Source: Iningainema tapete BLCC-T55
GTDB lineage: Bacteria > Cyanobacteriota > Cyanobacteriia > Cyanobacteriales > Nostocaceae
DNA: 64,000 nucleotides
Reading direction: 5' to 3'
NCBI RefSeq assembly: GCF_014698965.1
Contig: NZ_JACXAE010000118.1
Span: forward strand, 124,001-188,000
Under the pieces are notes generated by a model. The model did no database searches. It saw only the letters and a program-made list of their open reading frames with translations, and was not told the DNA's origin. How positions within the stretch are numbered: the stretch's first letter is position 1; each line of letters opens with the position of its first letter. A program made the translations under genes and the position numbers. This document shows positions 41,604 to 50,296 of the stretch, piece after piece.

Positions 41604-42833
41604 ATGATTATTTCTAATTTAGCTCTTAAGAAACCTGATGTTTATGAATCAAGAAGGATACGGTTAGAAAGTCCTATTTTGCATATAGGTTCGGCGGTAT
41701 CTAAGTTGAATCCGTTTGAGTATGTGCAGGCTAATCAAAAGGTTTACTTTCCTAATGAAGAAGCATTGGCGAAGGGTTTGCAATGCCAGGGAGGACGGTT
41801 TTTAGATGATTATATTTTAGCTATTGAGTCGCGTCAAGATATTAGTAAGCTTTTACGACAAGCGTTTGGTTATGAGTGGTGGGATGCTATTGATGCTGAT
41901 GGAGTGTCTATTTTTCCTCAAAATGCTATTAGTCAAAAGTTGACGGAGGCTTATATTTCAGATTTGCGTCCGATGATTCGTAATGGGATGGGACAATTGT
42001 TTGTACCTGGTTCTTCGATTAAGGGCGCAATTAGAACTGCGATCGCCTATCATTTACTTAAAGCACAACGCTTGTCTGTTAGTGAAATTGAAAAAACTTT
42101 AAGGCAAAGGTTAGGACAAGTTAATCACTATCAGCAAAAGTTTTTGGATGATGATTTTATGGATAGTTTGTTTTCGGATTTTTCTCTAGTATATCAAGAG
42201 AGAAAGTTTTTTGGTAAAGGTCAGAATACAGATTTTTTAAGAGTGCTTAAAGTTAGCGATTCTGAACCGCTTTTAGAAGAGCAAATTTCAACTAATATAC
42301 CTGTTGTTGCTGAGGTGCTAGTTACGAGTCGATTTCCTGACTACTTGGCTAAGTATAGAGCGTCTATTTATGTTGAAATGGTACGCAATGTCCAAACAGA
42401 ATTTACTCTCTCTTTAGATACAGAGATGCTTTCTTGGTTTAAGCATAAACAGGGAATTAAGTTACCTTTCTCTACTTTAGATGAACTTGTACAAATATGT
42501 CAGGAATTTACTCAAGAACAGTGGAAGTATGAGCAGAGTTACTGGCAACAAGTTAAAAACAATTCCACATCAGGGAGAAATTTAGACTTTAATTATATTC
42601 GTGAATTTTATGCAGCGGAAAAATGTCCTTATACCCTAAGATTGGGATGGGGTAGTGGAATGATGGGAACAACAGTGGATTTACTATTAGATGATGAATT
42701 GAGAAAAGATATCCGCGATACTTGTGGTTTAAAAGCGTCTGGTTTTGAAGCACCAAAATCAAGGCGTACTGTGATGAATTTCAATGGTGAAATCAGATTT
42801 GTACCAGGATGGGTTAAGTTTCAGTCTTTATAA
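41604..42833 (+). CDS. csm5: Csm5, Cas7-family terminal backbone subunit
   Basis: A product of 409 residues. RRIRLESPILHIGSAVSKLN, FVPGSSIKGAIRTAIAYHLL and the end LRLGWGSGMMGTTVDLLL fit Csm5, which occupies the 3' end of the crRNA in III-A effectors and recruits host nucleases for trimming. The start lies eight bases after csm4 and the stop five bases before cas6. Confidence 0.87.
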   Translation: MIISNLALKKPDVYESRRIRLESPILHIGSAVSKLNPFEYVQANQKVYFPNEEALAKGLQCQGGRFLDDYILAIESRQDISKLLRQAFGYEWWDAIDADGVSIFPQNAISQKLTEAYISDLRPMIRNGMGQLFVPGSSIKGAIRTAIAYHLLKAQRLSVSEIEKTLRQRLGQVNHYQQKFLDDDFMDSLFSDFSLVYQERKFFGKGQNTDFLRVLKVSDSEPLLEEQISTNIPVVAEVLVTSRFPDYLAKYRASIYVEMVRNVQTEFTLSLDTEMLSWFKHKQGIKLPFSTLDELVQICQEFTQEQWKYEQSYWQQVKNNSTSGRNLDFNYIREFYAAEKCPYTLRLGWGSGMMGTTVDLLLDDELRKDIRDTCGLKASGFEAPKSRRTVMNFNGEIRFVPGWVKFQSL

Positions 42834-42838
42834 ATTTT

Positions 42839-43645
42839 ATGCTAATTCGTTCTACTTGGACATTATATGTAACCGAACCAACAGTTTTACCTCGTTCCTA
42901 TAGATTGGAACTAGTAAAGCTACTACATCAACAATTAGGTTTAGAGATGGGAGGCGAGGCGATTCCCTCTACTTGTTTCTCCGGAATTCTTGGTTCATAT
43001 TCTACTTCTAAAGAGTTTTTCACTTTCCATCCCGAGCAGTTTTACAAGTTATCTTTGTGTGGCTTGCAAGAAGTTGCAGCAAAGGCAGTATTATCTCTTA
43101 ATCTTTGCCAATTGGAGTTTCTCGGATCTCAGTTTAACGTTATCAACCGTGAAGATGAAACTACTAGCTATGAAGAACTATATACAACTTTAGTGGCGAA
43201 TGAGCCAGAGCCAGTGCGGAGATTTGATTTGCAGTTTGTTACTCCTACAGCTTTTGCTCAGAATAACACGCACTTACCTTTACCTCTACCCTCCTTGATG
43301 TTTCGCAGTTGGTTAGAGCGTTGGAATCATTTTGCGCCTATATATTTAGGAGGTGATGAGTTAATCTCCTACCTAAGTGAGTCAATTATAATTAAACATC
43401 ACAAAATTCAAACGCGATCGCTTGTATTGCACAAGGGTTATATAAATGGATTTGTTGGCGATGTGTCACTACAAGTTCTTAGTCGTGCTGATGAGTTGGT
43501 GGTGAATGTCGCTAATTTGCTAGTTCAATATGCGCAATTTGCCGGTACTGGAATGAAAACTCGTTTAGGTATGGGAACAACACAAGTCAATTTAGCTTTT
43601 AGAACTTCTTCCCCTTCCGGAAATGGAAATATTCCTTTGACTTAA
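42839..43645 (+). CDS. cas6: Cas6 CRISPR RNA endonuclease
   Basis: A product of 268 residues. FDLQFVTPTAFAQNNTHLPL and PSLMFRSWLERWNHFAP form the middle block, and AQFAGTGMKTRLGMGTTQV is the Gly-rich loop near the C-terminus, as in Cas6 of type III systems. It cuts the repeat RNA to release crRNAs. HHKIQTRSLVLHKG at about 185-198 may supply the catalytic His (inference). It ends the effector operon; the relic array starts 83 bases downstream. Confidence 0.87.
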   Translation: MLIRSTWTLYVTEPTVLPRSYRLELVKLLHQQLGLEMGGEAIPSTCFSGILGSYSTSKEFFTFHPEQFYKLSLCGLQEVAAKAVLSLNLCQLEFLGSQFNVINREDETTSYEELYTTLVANEPEPVRRFDLQFVTPTAFAQNNTHLPLPLPSLMFRSWLERWNHFAPIYLGGDELISYLSESIIIKHHKIQTRSLVLHKGYINGFVGDVSLQVLSRADELVVNVANLLVQYAQFAGTGMKTRLGMGTTQVNLAFRTSSPSGNGNIPLT

Positions 43646-43671
43646 TCAAATATTTGTGCTAATCTTATTTT

Positions 43672-43701
43672 CTGATTTAAATTTATTCCTGCTTAAATCA
43701 G
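43672..43701 (+). terminator. Hairpin after the csm operon
   Basis: CTGATTTAA and TTAAATCAG form a perfect 9-bp stem with a 12-base loop, 26 bases after the cas6 stop. It is AT-rich and lacks a T-run, so it could be a weak terminator or part of the array leader. Confidence 0.4.
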
Positions 43702-43728
43702 AGGCAAATAGTGACAAGCGGCAAAACA

Positions 43729-43833
43729 GTTTTCATAACTTCCCCACTAGGGGATTGAAAATCCTCGTTTTGTCATTGCACTACTCCTCAGATTTTCCAG
43801 TTTTCATTTTCTTCCCCGTAAGGGGACATCAAC
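43729..43833. CRISPR. Degenerate CRISPR array with two repeats and one spacer
   Basis: Repeat 1 (43729-43761) begins GTTTTCATAACTTCCCC and ends AGGGGATTGAAAA. Repeat 2 (43800-43833) begins GTTTTCATTTTCTTCCCC and ends AAGGGGACATCAAC. Both share GTTTTCAT, CTTCCCC and AGGGGA, the small stem of cyanobacterial type III repeats, but differ at about a quarter of positions. They flank a 38-base spacer (43762-43799), a normal length. No third repeat follows, and no cas1/cas2 lies nearby. It reads as a remnant of the array once served by the csm operon. Confidence 0.65.
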
Positions 43834-43872
43834 TTAAAGCACAGAGATTATTATCTCGCGCTAACCATAATC

Positions 43873-44020
43873 GTAGAGACGCGAAATTTCGCGTCTCTAC
43901 ATTTCTTGGCGTTTCCCTGGGGTTTAAACCCCAGGCTAGGCGTCTTCTCTTCTCCTGTCGGAGACGCTTCGCGAACGAGACACTGCGCGTTCGCAAAGCG
44001 TCCCGAAGGGAAGGCGGTTT
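43873..44020. repeat. Cluster of palindromic repeats
   Basis: Four units lie in a row: GTAGAGACG...CGTCTCTAC (43873-43900), CCTGGGGTTTAAACCCCAGG (43917-43936), then GAGACGCTTCGCGAACGAG and TGCGCGTTCGCAAAGCGTC (43963-44001) with AAGGGAAGGCGG. No gene is encoded; ORFs across it are products of the repeats. Confidence 0.85.
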
Positions 44021-44068
44021 CATAAACTCAGCGGTGCGTTATACTACCAAGAGCGCACCCTACTTAAC

Positions 44069-45418
44069 TTAAAACTCAGCACGAAACTGACTCACAACTT
44101 TATCCAAACCTACTGAATGAGCAGCTTTGAACAAAATTCTATCTCCCTCTTCAACAAACGTCTTCAACCTAGCTAACAAATCGGCATGATTGGTGAAGCA
44201 TTCTGAAAGTATACCTTCTGCACTGTTGGCGATCGCCATTGCATCAAGTCCATCAACTAAAACAAACAAGGCATCCAAATTCAGGTTTCGCACTGTTTCA
44301 CCTACGTGCTGGTGTAAGGAGTGCGATCGCTCTCCCAATTCTTTCATTGCGCCGAGTACCGCAATCCGTCTTTTCCCTGGCGTTTCTGCCAACAAGTTTA
44401 GTGCTGCCAACATAGCTTCTGGTGCAGCATTATAAGTCTCATCTAAGATTACCACATCATTGGGTAAAGTAAAACGTTGCGCCCTACCTCCTGGCATATC
44501 AACTTCCACACCTGATTTCAAGCTTGACCAATCAATCCCCAAGACTTGGGCTACTGCCAAAGCTGCTAAAAAATTGGTGGCGTTGTGACGACCTGGTAAA
44601 GGTAAAGGTAACTGTATACCAGCAACTTCAATTGTTTCCGTATCAATCATCTTCCCTTGGATATCACCACCAGATAAACCAAATGTTACCAATTGACCTT
44701 GCCAAACTTTCGCTGCTGTGGTAAATAATAGCGGATTGTCATGATTGAGAATAGCTACTCCATCACGAGGTAATTCAGCTAAAAGTTCACATTTTGCTGT
44801 GGCGATCGCTTGTTCTGAACCGAGCAACTCAATATGTGCTGTCCCCACATTCGTAATTACACCGATTGTGGGATGGGCTATTTGGGTTAGTTCGGCAATT
44901 TGTCCCATCCCCCGCATTGCCATTTCCACTACAGCAAAGTCATGCTCCGCACCAAGTTCTAACAGAGTTTTCGGTACACCGATTTCGTTATTAAAATTTG
45001 CATAAGTTTTGTGAACTCGCCCAAGCGTACCTAAAACCGCCGCAATCAGTTCCTTTGTTGTGGTTTTACCTACTGAGCCAGTTACCCCGATAACTGGAAT
45101 CTTAAAGCGATCGCGCCACCACCGAGCAATTTTTTGATATGCTGCCAAGGTATCGCGTACTTGTAATAGAGGAAACTCAGAATTTTGGTACTCAAAATCA
45201 ACCACTGCAGAAATTGCACCTTTTTCCACAGCCATAGGAACAAACTGATGTCCATCAAACTTTTCGCCGCGTAAAGCCACAAACACTTCACCCGGCTTTA
45301 AAGTGCGGGTATCAGTTTGGATACCCCTACCCAATTGTGCTAACGCTGCTTCAGATAAATTCACTGTCTGGGCAGAAAGAACTTCAACCAGTTGACTTAG
45401 GGTGGCAGAGCAAGGCAT
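44069..45418 (-). CDS. murF: UDP-N-acetylmuramoyl-tripeptide--D-Ala-D-Ala ligase
   Basis: It adds D-Ala-D-Ala to the UDP-MurNAc-tripeptide in the cytosol, the last soluble step of peptidoglycan precursor synthesis. From MPCSATLSQLVEVLSAQTVN at 45418 the product has 449 residues; the frame is open to 45466. GVTGSVGKTTTKELI at 111-125 is the Mur-ligase P-loop. TYANFNNEIGVPKTLL, VEMAMRGMGQIAEL and LPGRHNATNFLAALAVA, then LDETYNAAPEAMLAAL are MurF landmarks. It stands alone between the repeat cluster and the small membrane gene. Confidence 0.95.
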   Translation of the reverse strand: MPCSATLSQLVEVLSAQTVNLSEAALAQLGRGIQTDTRTLKPGEVFVALRGEKFDGHQFVPMAVEKGAISAVVDFEYQNSEFPLLQVRDTLAAYQKIARWWRDRFKIPVIGVTGSVGKTTTKELIAAVLGTLGRVHKTYANFNNEIGVPKTLLELGAEHDFAVVEMAMRGMGQIAELTQIAHPTIGVITNVGTAHIELLGSEQAIATAKCELLAELPRDGVAILNHDNPLLFTTAAKVWQGQLVTFGLSGGDIQGKMIDTETIEVAGIQLPLPLPGRHNATNFLAALAVAQVLGIDWSSLKSGVEVDMPGGRAQRFTLPNDVVILDETYNAAPEAMLAALNLLAETPGKRRIAVLGAMKELGERSHSLHQHVGETVRNLNLDALFVLVDGLDAMAIANSAEGILSECFTNHADLLARLKTFVEEGDRILFKAAHSVGLDKVVSQFRAEF

Positions 45419-45725
45419 ATTACTATACTTTTTACTAACTTTTTGTATTCCAAATTCTTGGCTCAAATTTGGCAGTGTACCTCGTACACAGAAGTTACGA
45501 GGACAAAAGTCTTTAAATCGTATAATCTTTTTCTAAAAAATATAAAGTACCTTCGTTGATGTCTCAAGAGCGGTACAGCTACCGTGATGGTGGTAGTACT
45601 GCAACGCCGTGAGACTTTCATACAAAGAGTGTTCCCAGGATTTATGCCCAGTGAACATCCATACTCAAAGTTTCTTGACAAAAAGTGAACTTTTTTCGGT
45701 TGAGATTGGCGAATTCAGACGAAAA

Positions 45726-45753
45726 GCGGCTTCCTTATCCCCCAGGAAGCCGC
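45726..45753 (-). terminator. Rho-independent terminator overlapping a small gene's end
   Basis: GCGGCTTCC and GGAAGCCGC form a perfect 9-bp stem with a ten-base loop. On the minus strand TTTT follows. It overlaps the last six codons and stop of the small membrane gene at 45735-45896. Confidence 0.8.
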
Positions 45754-45896
45754 CTTACTGTGCGAATGTTAGTTTTTTCTATGGTGTCGATTATCGCCAA
45801 ACCGATACCAGAAGTTGCTAGCAGCAGCAAGACTGACATCAGAAAGGCTTTGACTAGCATGTGGAGGGCTTCATCGAAAAAAATGTAGGTGGTCAT
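45735..45896 (-). CDS. Small single-pass membrane protein (53 aa)
   Basis: The minus strand encodes MTTYIFFDEALHMLVKAFLM then SVLLLLATSGIGLAIIDTIE and KTNIRTVRRLPGG. One strong hydrophobic segment covers residues 17-36, and the C-terminus is basic. A canonical terminator overlaps the end of the frame, which supports transcription in this direction. I do not recognise the family; opposite-strand ORFs here are shadows. Confidence 0.6.
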   Translation of the reverse strand: MTTYIFFDEALHMLVKAFLMSVLLLLATSGIGLAIIDTIEKTNIRTVRRLPGG

Positions 45897-46361
45897 AGCT
45901 TGTTGTTCTCAACTCAATGGTGCTAGTAATATTTACTTCTTCACACCCTGATAGCTGGTTTTCGTTTTTGAAATTACTAGCATAAGCATCTTAACAAAAC
46001 TTTAGCTATCGAGCGCAATAGTTTATGATTTTTCTTTTTGAAGATTTAATGAACTTAGAGCCTCATTGGTAAAATCAAATACATTCTTACAATTACTAGT
46101 AAAATTCTGCCACCATAATATTACGGAAAATATATGTGGAAAAAAATTCGTAGAGACGTTCCGCCGGAACGTCTCTACCGTATTTCCACCAGAGATTTTA
46201 GTTTTACTAACACAGAAAAAAAGCCAGTAAAATGTCAATCAACTTACTTTAAGTGAAAATATCGACAAAACACCTTTTAGTACAACCAATTTTCCTAAAC
46301 TATATGATAAAACCAATTTATATGAAATTTTACAAATTGTGGAGTATAAGATTCCAAGTTT
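45897..46361. other. Intergenic region with one palindromic repeat
   Basis: No gene is recognised in these 465 bases. A GTAGAGACG-family palindrome (arms GTAGAGACGTTCC/GGAACGTCTCTAC) lies at 46150-46178. The AT-rich 3' part leads into the O-antigen ligase gene. Confidence 0.6.
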
Positions 46362-47588
46362 ATGAATAAAAAGTATCGGGAAATTTTGGAAAAATGCTAT
46401 GCAGTAATTGGATTAACTTTCTTCACAGGAGCTTTTGATATAGGCTTAACTTTGTCCACAGGCGCGATATTTCCCAGCTTTATTAGAACAGGACTAAGAT
46501 ATCTTGTTTGGCTAGCTGCGTATGTGTTCATGGGCTTCAACTGGAAAAATACTTTACGTACAGCAAGACAAGATATATTAATTTGGCTATTAACAGCAAT
46601 CATCTTACTATCATTTATTTGGTCAGACTTTCCCTTAAAAGTATTAAAAAACAATCGTGAAGTCTTGCAAATGAGTGCATTTGCTTTATATTTCGCAACT
46701 AGATTTAGTTTGAAAGAACAAGTAAAATTAATTGCTTGGAATTTTGGGATAGCGCTTGTATTAAGTATACTTCTCGGTCTGGTTATGCCTGATCTTGTTA
46801 TACACCAAGATGATCATCCAGGTGCATGGAGAGGAATTTACGACTATAAAAATACCTTTGGGAGTATGATGATTATGAGTTCATTGGTATTTTTTCTCCT
46901 ACCAATAGAACAATCAAGACATGTTATTTACAAGTGGATAGGTGTTAGTTTATCATTGATAATGATTGTGCTTTCTACCTCCAAAACTTCACTTGTTATA
47001 TATTTTATACTTGTATTAATTTTACTTTTCTATCAAAACTTCCGCTGGCAGGGAAAGGTGTCGGTGGTTATTTTAGATTTTGTTATTTTGCTTGTTGGTT
47101 GTGTGGGTACGTTGGTAATCGGTAACTGGGTATCTCTCATAACTGGATTGGGTAAAGATCCCACTTTAACTGGAAGAACAATATTATGGGAAGGTGTTTT
47201 CGCTAAACTTCAAGACAGATTATTGTTAGGTTTTGGGCGTGGTGCATTTTGGTTTCCCGAAGGAAAAAATGGTAGAGAAGTAGGTCAAGCACTAGGGCAT
47301 GGTTTTGTTGCACCTCATGCTCATAATGGGTTAATCGATCTTGCACTTGATGTTGGCTTGATTGGGTTCTCTATTTTTCTCATTGTTTATTTTGTAGCCT
47401 TTTTCCGTGCTTTAAAAAGAGCATACGCAACTAAAAGTCCAGAGAACCTATGGCCTCTAGCTTTTCTCATCTTCCTGGCAATGAATAATATGACAGAGAG
47501 TTACCTGTTACGTCTATCTAATATATATTGGGTATTGTTTATTACAGTTGTTCTCTCTGTCGGGCAAAATAGGTCAGAAGAAGCGTAG
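46362..47588 (+). CDS. O-antigen ligase/Wzy-like polymerase family membrane protein
   Basis: A product of 408 residues with about ten hydrophobic segments. The C-terminal half carries the Wzy_C pattern: LTGRTILWEGVFAKLQDRLL, LGFGRGAFWFPEGKNG, and APHAHNGLIDLALDVGLIGF with the conserved His. In the family it polymerises or transfers lipid-linked sugar repeats on the periplasmic face of the inner membrane. It opens the polysaccharide region that ends with a flippase at 55234, and points toward the convergent gene at 47595. Confidence 0.85.
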   Translation: MNKKYREILEKCYAVIGLTFFTGAFDIGLTLSTGAIFPSFIRTGLRYLVWLAAYVFMGFNWKNTLRTARQDILIWLLTAIILLSFIWSDFPLKVLKNNREVLQMSAFALYFATRFSLKEQVKLIAWNFGIALVLSILLGLVMPDLVIHQDDHPGAWRGIYDYKNTFGSMMIMSSLVFFLLPIEQSRHVIYKWIGVSLSLIMIVLSTSKTSLVIYFILVLILLFYQNFRWQGKVSVVILDFVILLVGCVGTLVIGNWVSLITGLGKDPTLTGRTILWEGVFAKLQDRLLLGFGRGAFWFPEGKNGREVGQALGHGFVAPHAHNGLIDLALDVGLIGFSIFLIVYFVAFFRALKRAYATKSPENLWPLAFLIFLAMNNMTESYLLRLSNIYWVLFITVVLSVGQNRSEEA

Positions 47589-47594
47589 GGATGT

Positions 47595-48587
47595 TTAAAT
47601 AACTTTACAAGCTTTCATATAAGCCGACTCTTTACTAGACCTAATGGAGTTAATGACTTTTTTTATTACTCGCGATCGCAATGGCGCTTCATTTTTCATT
47701 GGACCAATTGAACTTAGCCAATCAGCTACCGATGGATGAGTGTGGGAAAGACATTCTAAAAACGTATCCCAAAATGGAGGCCACATCGCATCATGGTAAT
47801 GTACTACCTTGGCTGCCCTCAATAGTTCTTCATTATACCAATCTTTGTGTGTCTTACTACCCATAGCATAGTTGTGAGAGTAAGGCAACGCACGCCAAGG
47901 AATTCCCATCTTAACCATAGTCAAACCTAGTGCAACTTGGTCATTGAAAAAGAATCCCGCTTTCTGACAAGCTAAGTATGAGTCACACAATTGAATACAT
48001 GCTTGCAAATAATGGTCAGCAAAATTCGTGGAACGGCGGTAGACAAAAATCCCGCTATTCCAATATAAACGAATACTTACTCCTTCCTGCTCTGTCTTAA
48101 TCCAAGGAAGATCCTCAATCTTCAAACCTACACATTTACAAATCTCTTCCCAGTATGGTTCAGTTGGATCATCTGGACCTGTAGTACCGATGTTTTTGTC
48201 CGAAGCGCAGGCAAGAAAACTTTCTCCTTCGCCAAGCAGGAGTCGCTCTGGTTCATCCACAATAAGTAAATCGCTGTCTAACCAAGCTACAGCAACAGTA
48301 GTCGCCAACTTTTCTACAGCAGCCAAAGCTAACGGCTTATTCAAAAATTTGTTCCAAGAATATTTGTTCTTGCTTTGAAAACTGAGATATTCAACTTGGA
48401 ACTTGTCAAATATTTGATGTGTTTTTTTAGTCAAAGGAGGTCCAAAGCAAGGCGTTACGGCATATACAGGTGCATCCTTCAACTTGCCCCCCCATCGGCG
48501 CAAGCTTTCTATCATCCGTACTGTTTGCGTTTCCAACCATCCCGATTCAACGCAGCACACAAATGTAATCTGAGGTTTTTCAGTCAT
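47595..48587 (-). CDS. Putative glycosyltransferase (nucleotide-diphospho-sugar transferase fold)
   Basis: A product of 330 residues. ITFVCCVESGWLETQTVRMI opens a GT-A-like fold and VAVAWLDSDLLIVDEPERLL holds the metal-binding DSD motif. YWNSGIFVYRRSTNFADHYL and FFNDQVALGLTMVK resemble acceptor-side elements of family 8-like transferases, and similar elements occur in the gene at 49164. The substrate is unknown. Its 3' end is only seven bases from the O-antigen ligase stop, in convergent orientation. Confidence 0.7.
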   Translation of the reverse strand: MTEKPQITFVCCVESGWLETQTVRMIESLRRWGGKLKDAPVYAVTPCFGPPLTKKTHQIFDKFQVEYLSFQSKNKYSWNKFLNKPLALAAVEKLATTVAVAWLDSDLLIVDEPERLLLGEGESFLACASDKNIGTTGPDDPTEPYWEEICKCVGLKIEDLPWIKTEQEGVSIRLYWNSGIFVYRRSTNFADHYLQACIQLCDSYLACQKAGFFFNDQVALGLTMVKMGIPWRALPYSHNYAMGSKTHKDWYNEELLRAAKVVHYHDAMWPPFWDTFLECLSHTHPSVADWLSSIGPMKNEAPLRSRVIKKVINSIRSSKESAYMKACKVI

Positions 48588-49163
48588 GATACACCCTTAA
48601 TTAATACAGGGTTATAAATAATGAATACTTGAACTTATACTGATGCTCTCAACAATGTTTTATTTAATACTTATGAGGCAATTCTAGTTATTTTCACAGT
48701 TATAACATCATAAATAGGTTGCGTTCTTTATTATTCTATCTTAAATTTTTATTCTTGTTATTGACGCATACTCAAATTTAAAATTATCTTTATATATATG
48801 TGAAGATCGAGTTAAGAAGATACATTATGAGTTTTAAAAATTAGATTTTGTGATAAATATTTAACATAGCCATATAAAAACAAAAAATTGAAATAGTATT
48901 GGTTAGCTTTCTAGCAAAAATAAGACCAGCAACCTATTTTTTGGGGAAATCGCTTTAATCGCATTGTACGTTTGACGTCTAATTATGTAGAGCGATTAAT
49001 TAAATATTGCAACTTAACAATATTTATACTACGTTGTTTTCTAGATGATTCTAGATGCATTTGTGCTTTTAGCCAAGTATAATCAATTTCGCTGCTCGTA
49101 ATTAGTGCTCGAACGCTGTTTTTATCAACTACCAGTGACAAAAAATCTTTAAAAAATTTAACC
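48588..49163. other. AT-rich intergenic region
   Basis: About 575 bases between divergent glycosyltransferase genes. A minus-strand ORF at 48983-49177 (from MVKFFKDFLSLVVDKNSVRA) overlaps the next gene's start and has no clear support. It may be the remnant of a gene, or chance. Promoters for both flanking genes should lie here. Confidence 0.4.
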
Positions 49164-50213
49164 ATGGTTGTTTGCATCTACGAAGACCGTTGCGAGTACC
49201 TCATTGGCGTTAAACTCACTGTATTGAGTTTAAGGCATCACTGTCCTGATATTGCGATCGCCATCAGCTGTCCTCAGCCGTCTGCATCCTTTCGCTCTTG
49301 GGTTAAACTTCAACCTAATGTAAAGCTGCTGGCAGAAGATGACCTAGCCGCAGTAGGTTGGAACGTGAAGCCTACTATTTTACTACGTCGTCTCCAAGAA
49401 GGTCATCGCGAAGTAGTCTGGATTGACTCAGACATTATCATTACCAAAGATTTTCGTTCCTTATTGCAAAATTTAAACGACGATACCTTAGTTGTTACTC
49501 AAGAAGATTACTGGGGACAGCATCAAGGAGGAACCCACCGCACCACCGCTTGGGGACTTAAACCAGGTCGAACTTTTCCCACTACCCTAAATACAGGAGT
49601 TGTTCGAGTGACTAAAAAACACATTGAACTGCTCGAAGTTTGGCGGAAAATGCTGAATGAGCCAGCATATATTCAAGCACAGCGCCAACCTTACATCCAA
49701 CGTCCATTACATATGCTAGGAGATCAAGAAGTACTCACAGCCCTGCTCGGTTCTGTAGAATTTTCACAAATATCAGTAAAGGCTCTAGAACGCGGAACTG
49801 ATATCGCTCAATGTTACGGTCCTTCTGGTTATACACCAGTAGAACGATTACAAAATCTACTTAGAGGTCAATGTTTACCAGCCTTAATTCACTCTATGGG
49901 ACGCAAACCTTGGGAGATTACTCCTGATCCTAAAGCAATTTGGAATTCTCCTAAACCACTTCAACAGCGCCTGCGGATGTATTACGATCGCCTCCATTTA
50001 GAACTTTCTCCATATACATTAATCGCCCGTCAATATAGAGAGCAAATTGGTGAAGATGCTCCTTGGATGGATGTGAAGACTACTCCGGCAAAGATTTTTG
50101 CTATCCTATCAGCTGGTCATCCGACTTTGCAAGGTTTCCCCTTAGCATTGTTCGATGCTGGAGTTCGTTATACTCGTCGCCTCGTTGGTATAGATCGTTA
50201 TAGTTTGAATTAG
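49164..50213 (+). CDS. Putative glycosyltransferase, family 8-like
   Basis: A product of 349 residues starting MVVCIYEDRCEYLIGVKLTV. EVVWIDSDIIITKDF has the DxD motif for a metal-bound nucleotide sugar, and TLNTGVVRVTKKHIELLEVW plus LGDQEVLTALLGS match the acceptor-side blocks of family 8 or similar GT-A enzymes. SMGRKPWE near the end is a further landmark. It is probably a cytosolic or membrane-associated enzyme that builds the polysaccharide of this locus. A palindromic repeat follows the stop. Confidence 0.75.
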   Translation: MVVCIYEDRCEYLIGVKLTVLSLRHHCPDIAIAISCPQPSASFRSWVKLQPNVKLLAEDDLAAVGWNVKPTILLRRLQEGHREVVWIDSDIIITKDFRSLLQNLNDDTLVVTQEDYWGQHQGGTHRTTAWGLKPGRTFPTTLNTGVVRVTKKHIELLEVWRKMLNEPAYIQAQRQPYIQRPLHMLGDQEVLTALLGSVEFSQISVKALERGTDIAQCYGPSGYTPVERLQNLLRGQCLPALIHSMGRKPWEITPDPKAIWNSPKPLQQRLRMYYDRLHLELSPYTLIARQYREQIGEDAPWMDVKTTPAKIFAILSAGHPTLQGFPLALFDAGVRYTRRLVGIDRYSLN

Positions 50214-50240
50214 GACTAGATAGACATCTCCGAAAAATAG

Positions 50241-50270
50241 TGTAGAGACGCGCCATGGCGCGTCTCTACA
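50241..50270. repeat. Palindromic repeat of the GTAGAGACG family
   Basis: GTAGAGACGCGCC and GGCGCGTCTCTAC around AT, between the convergent genes ending at 50213 and 50297, where it may serve as a bidirectional terminator. Confidence 0.9.
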
Positions 50271-50296
50271 GGATATGTAGGTTGAATAGAAAGCGC

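Noticed and set aside
43829-44023. ORFs across the palindrome cluster before murF
   Set aside because: They translate repeat DNA on either strand and have no start signals.
45463-45681. Minus-strand ORF upstream of murF
   Set aside because: No site or family features; the murF start at 45418 has the standard N-terminus.
48983-49177. Minus-strand ORF overlapping the start of the glycosyltransferase at 49164
   Set aside because: It overlaps a well-supported start and shows no family motif, although its composition is not absurd; kept only as a note.
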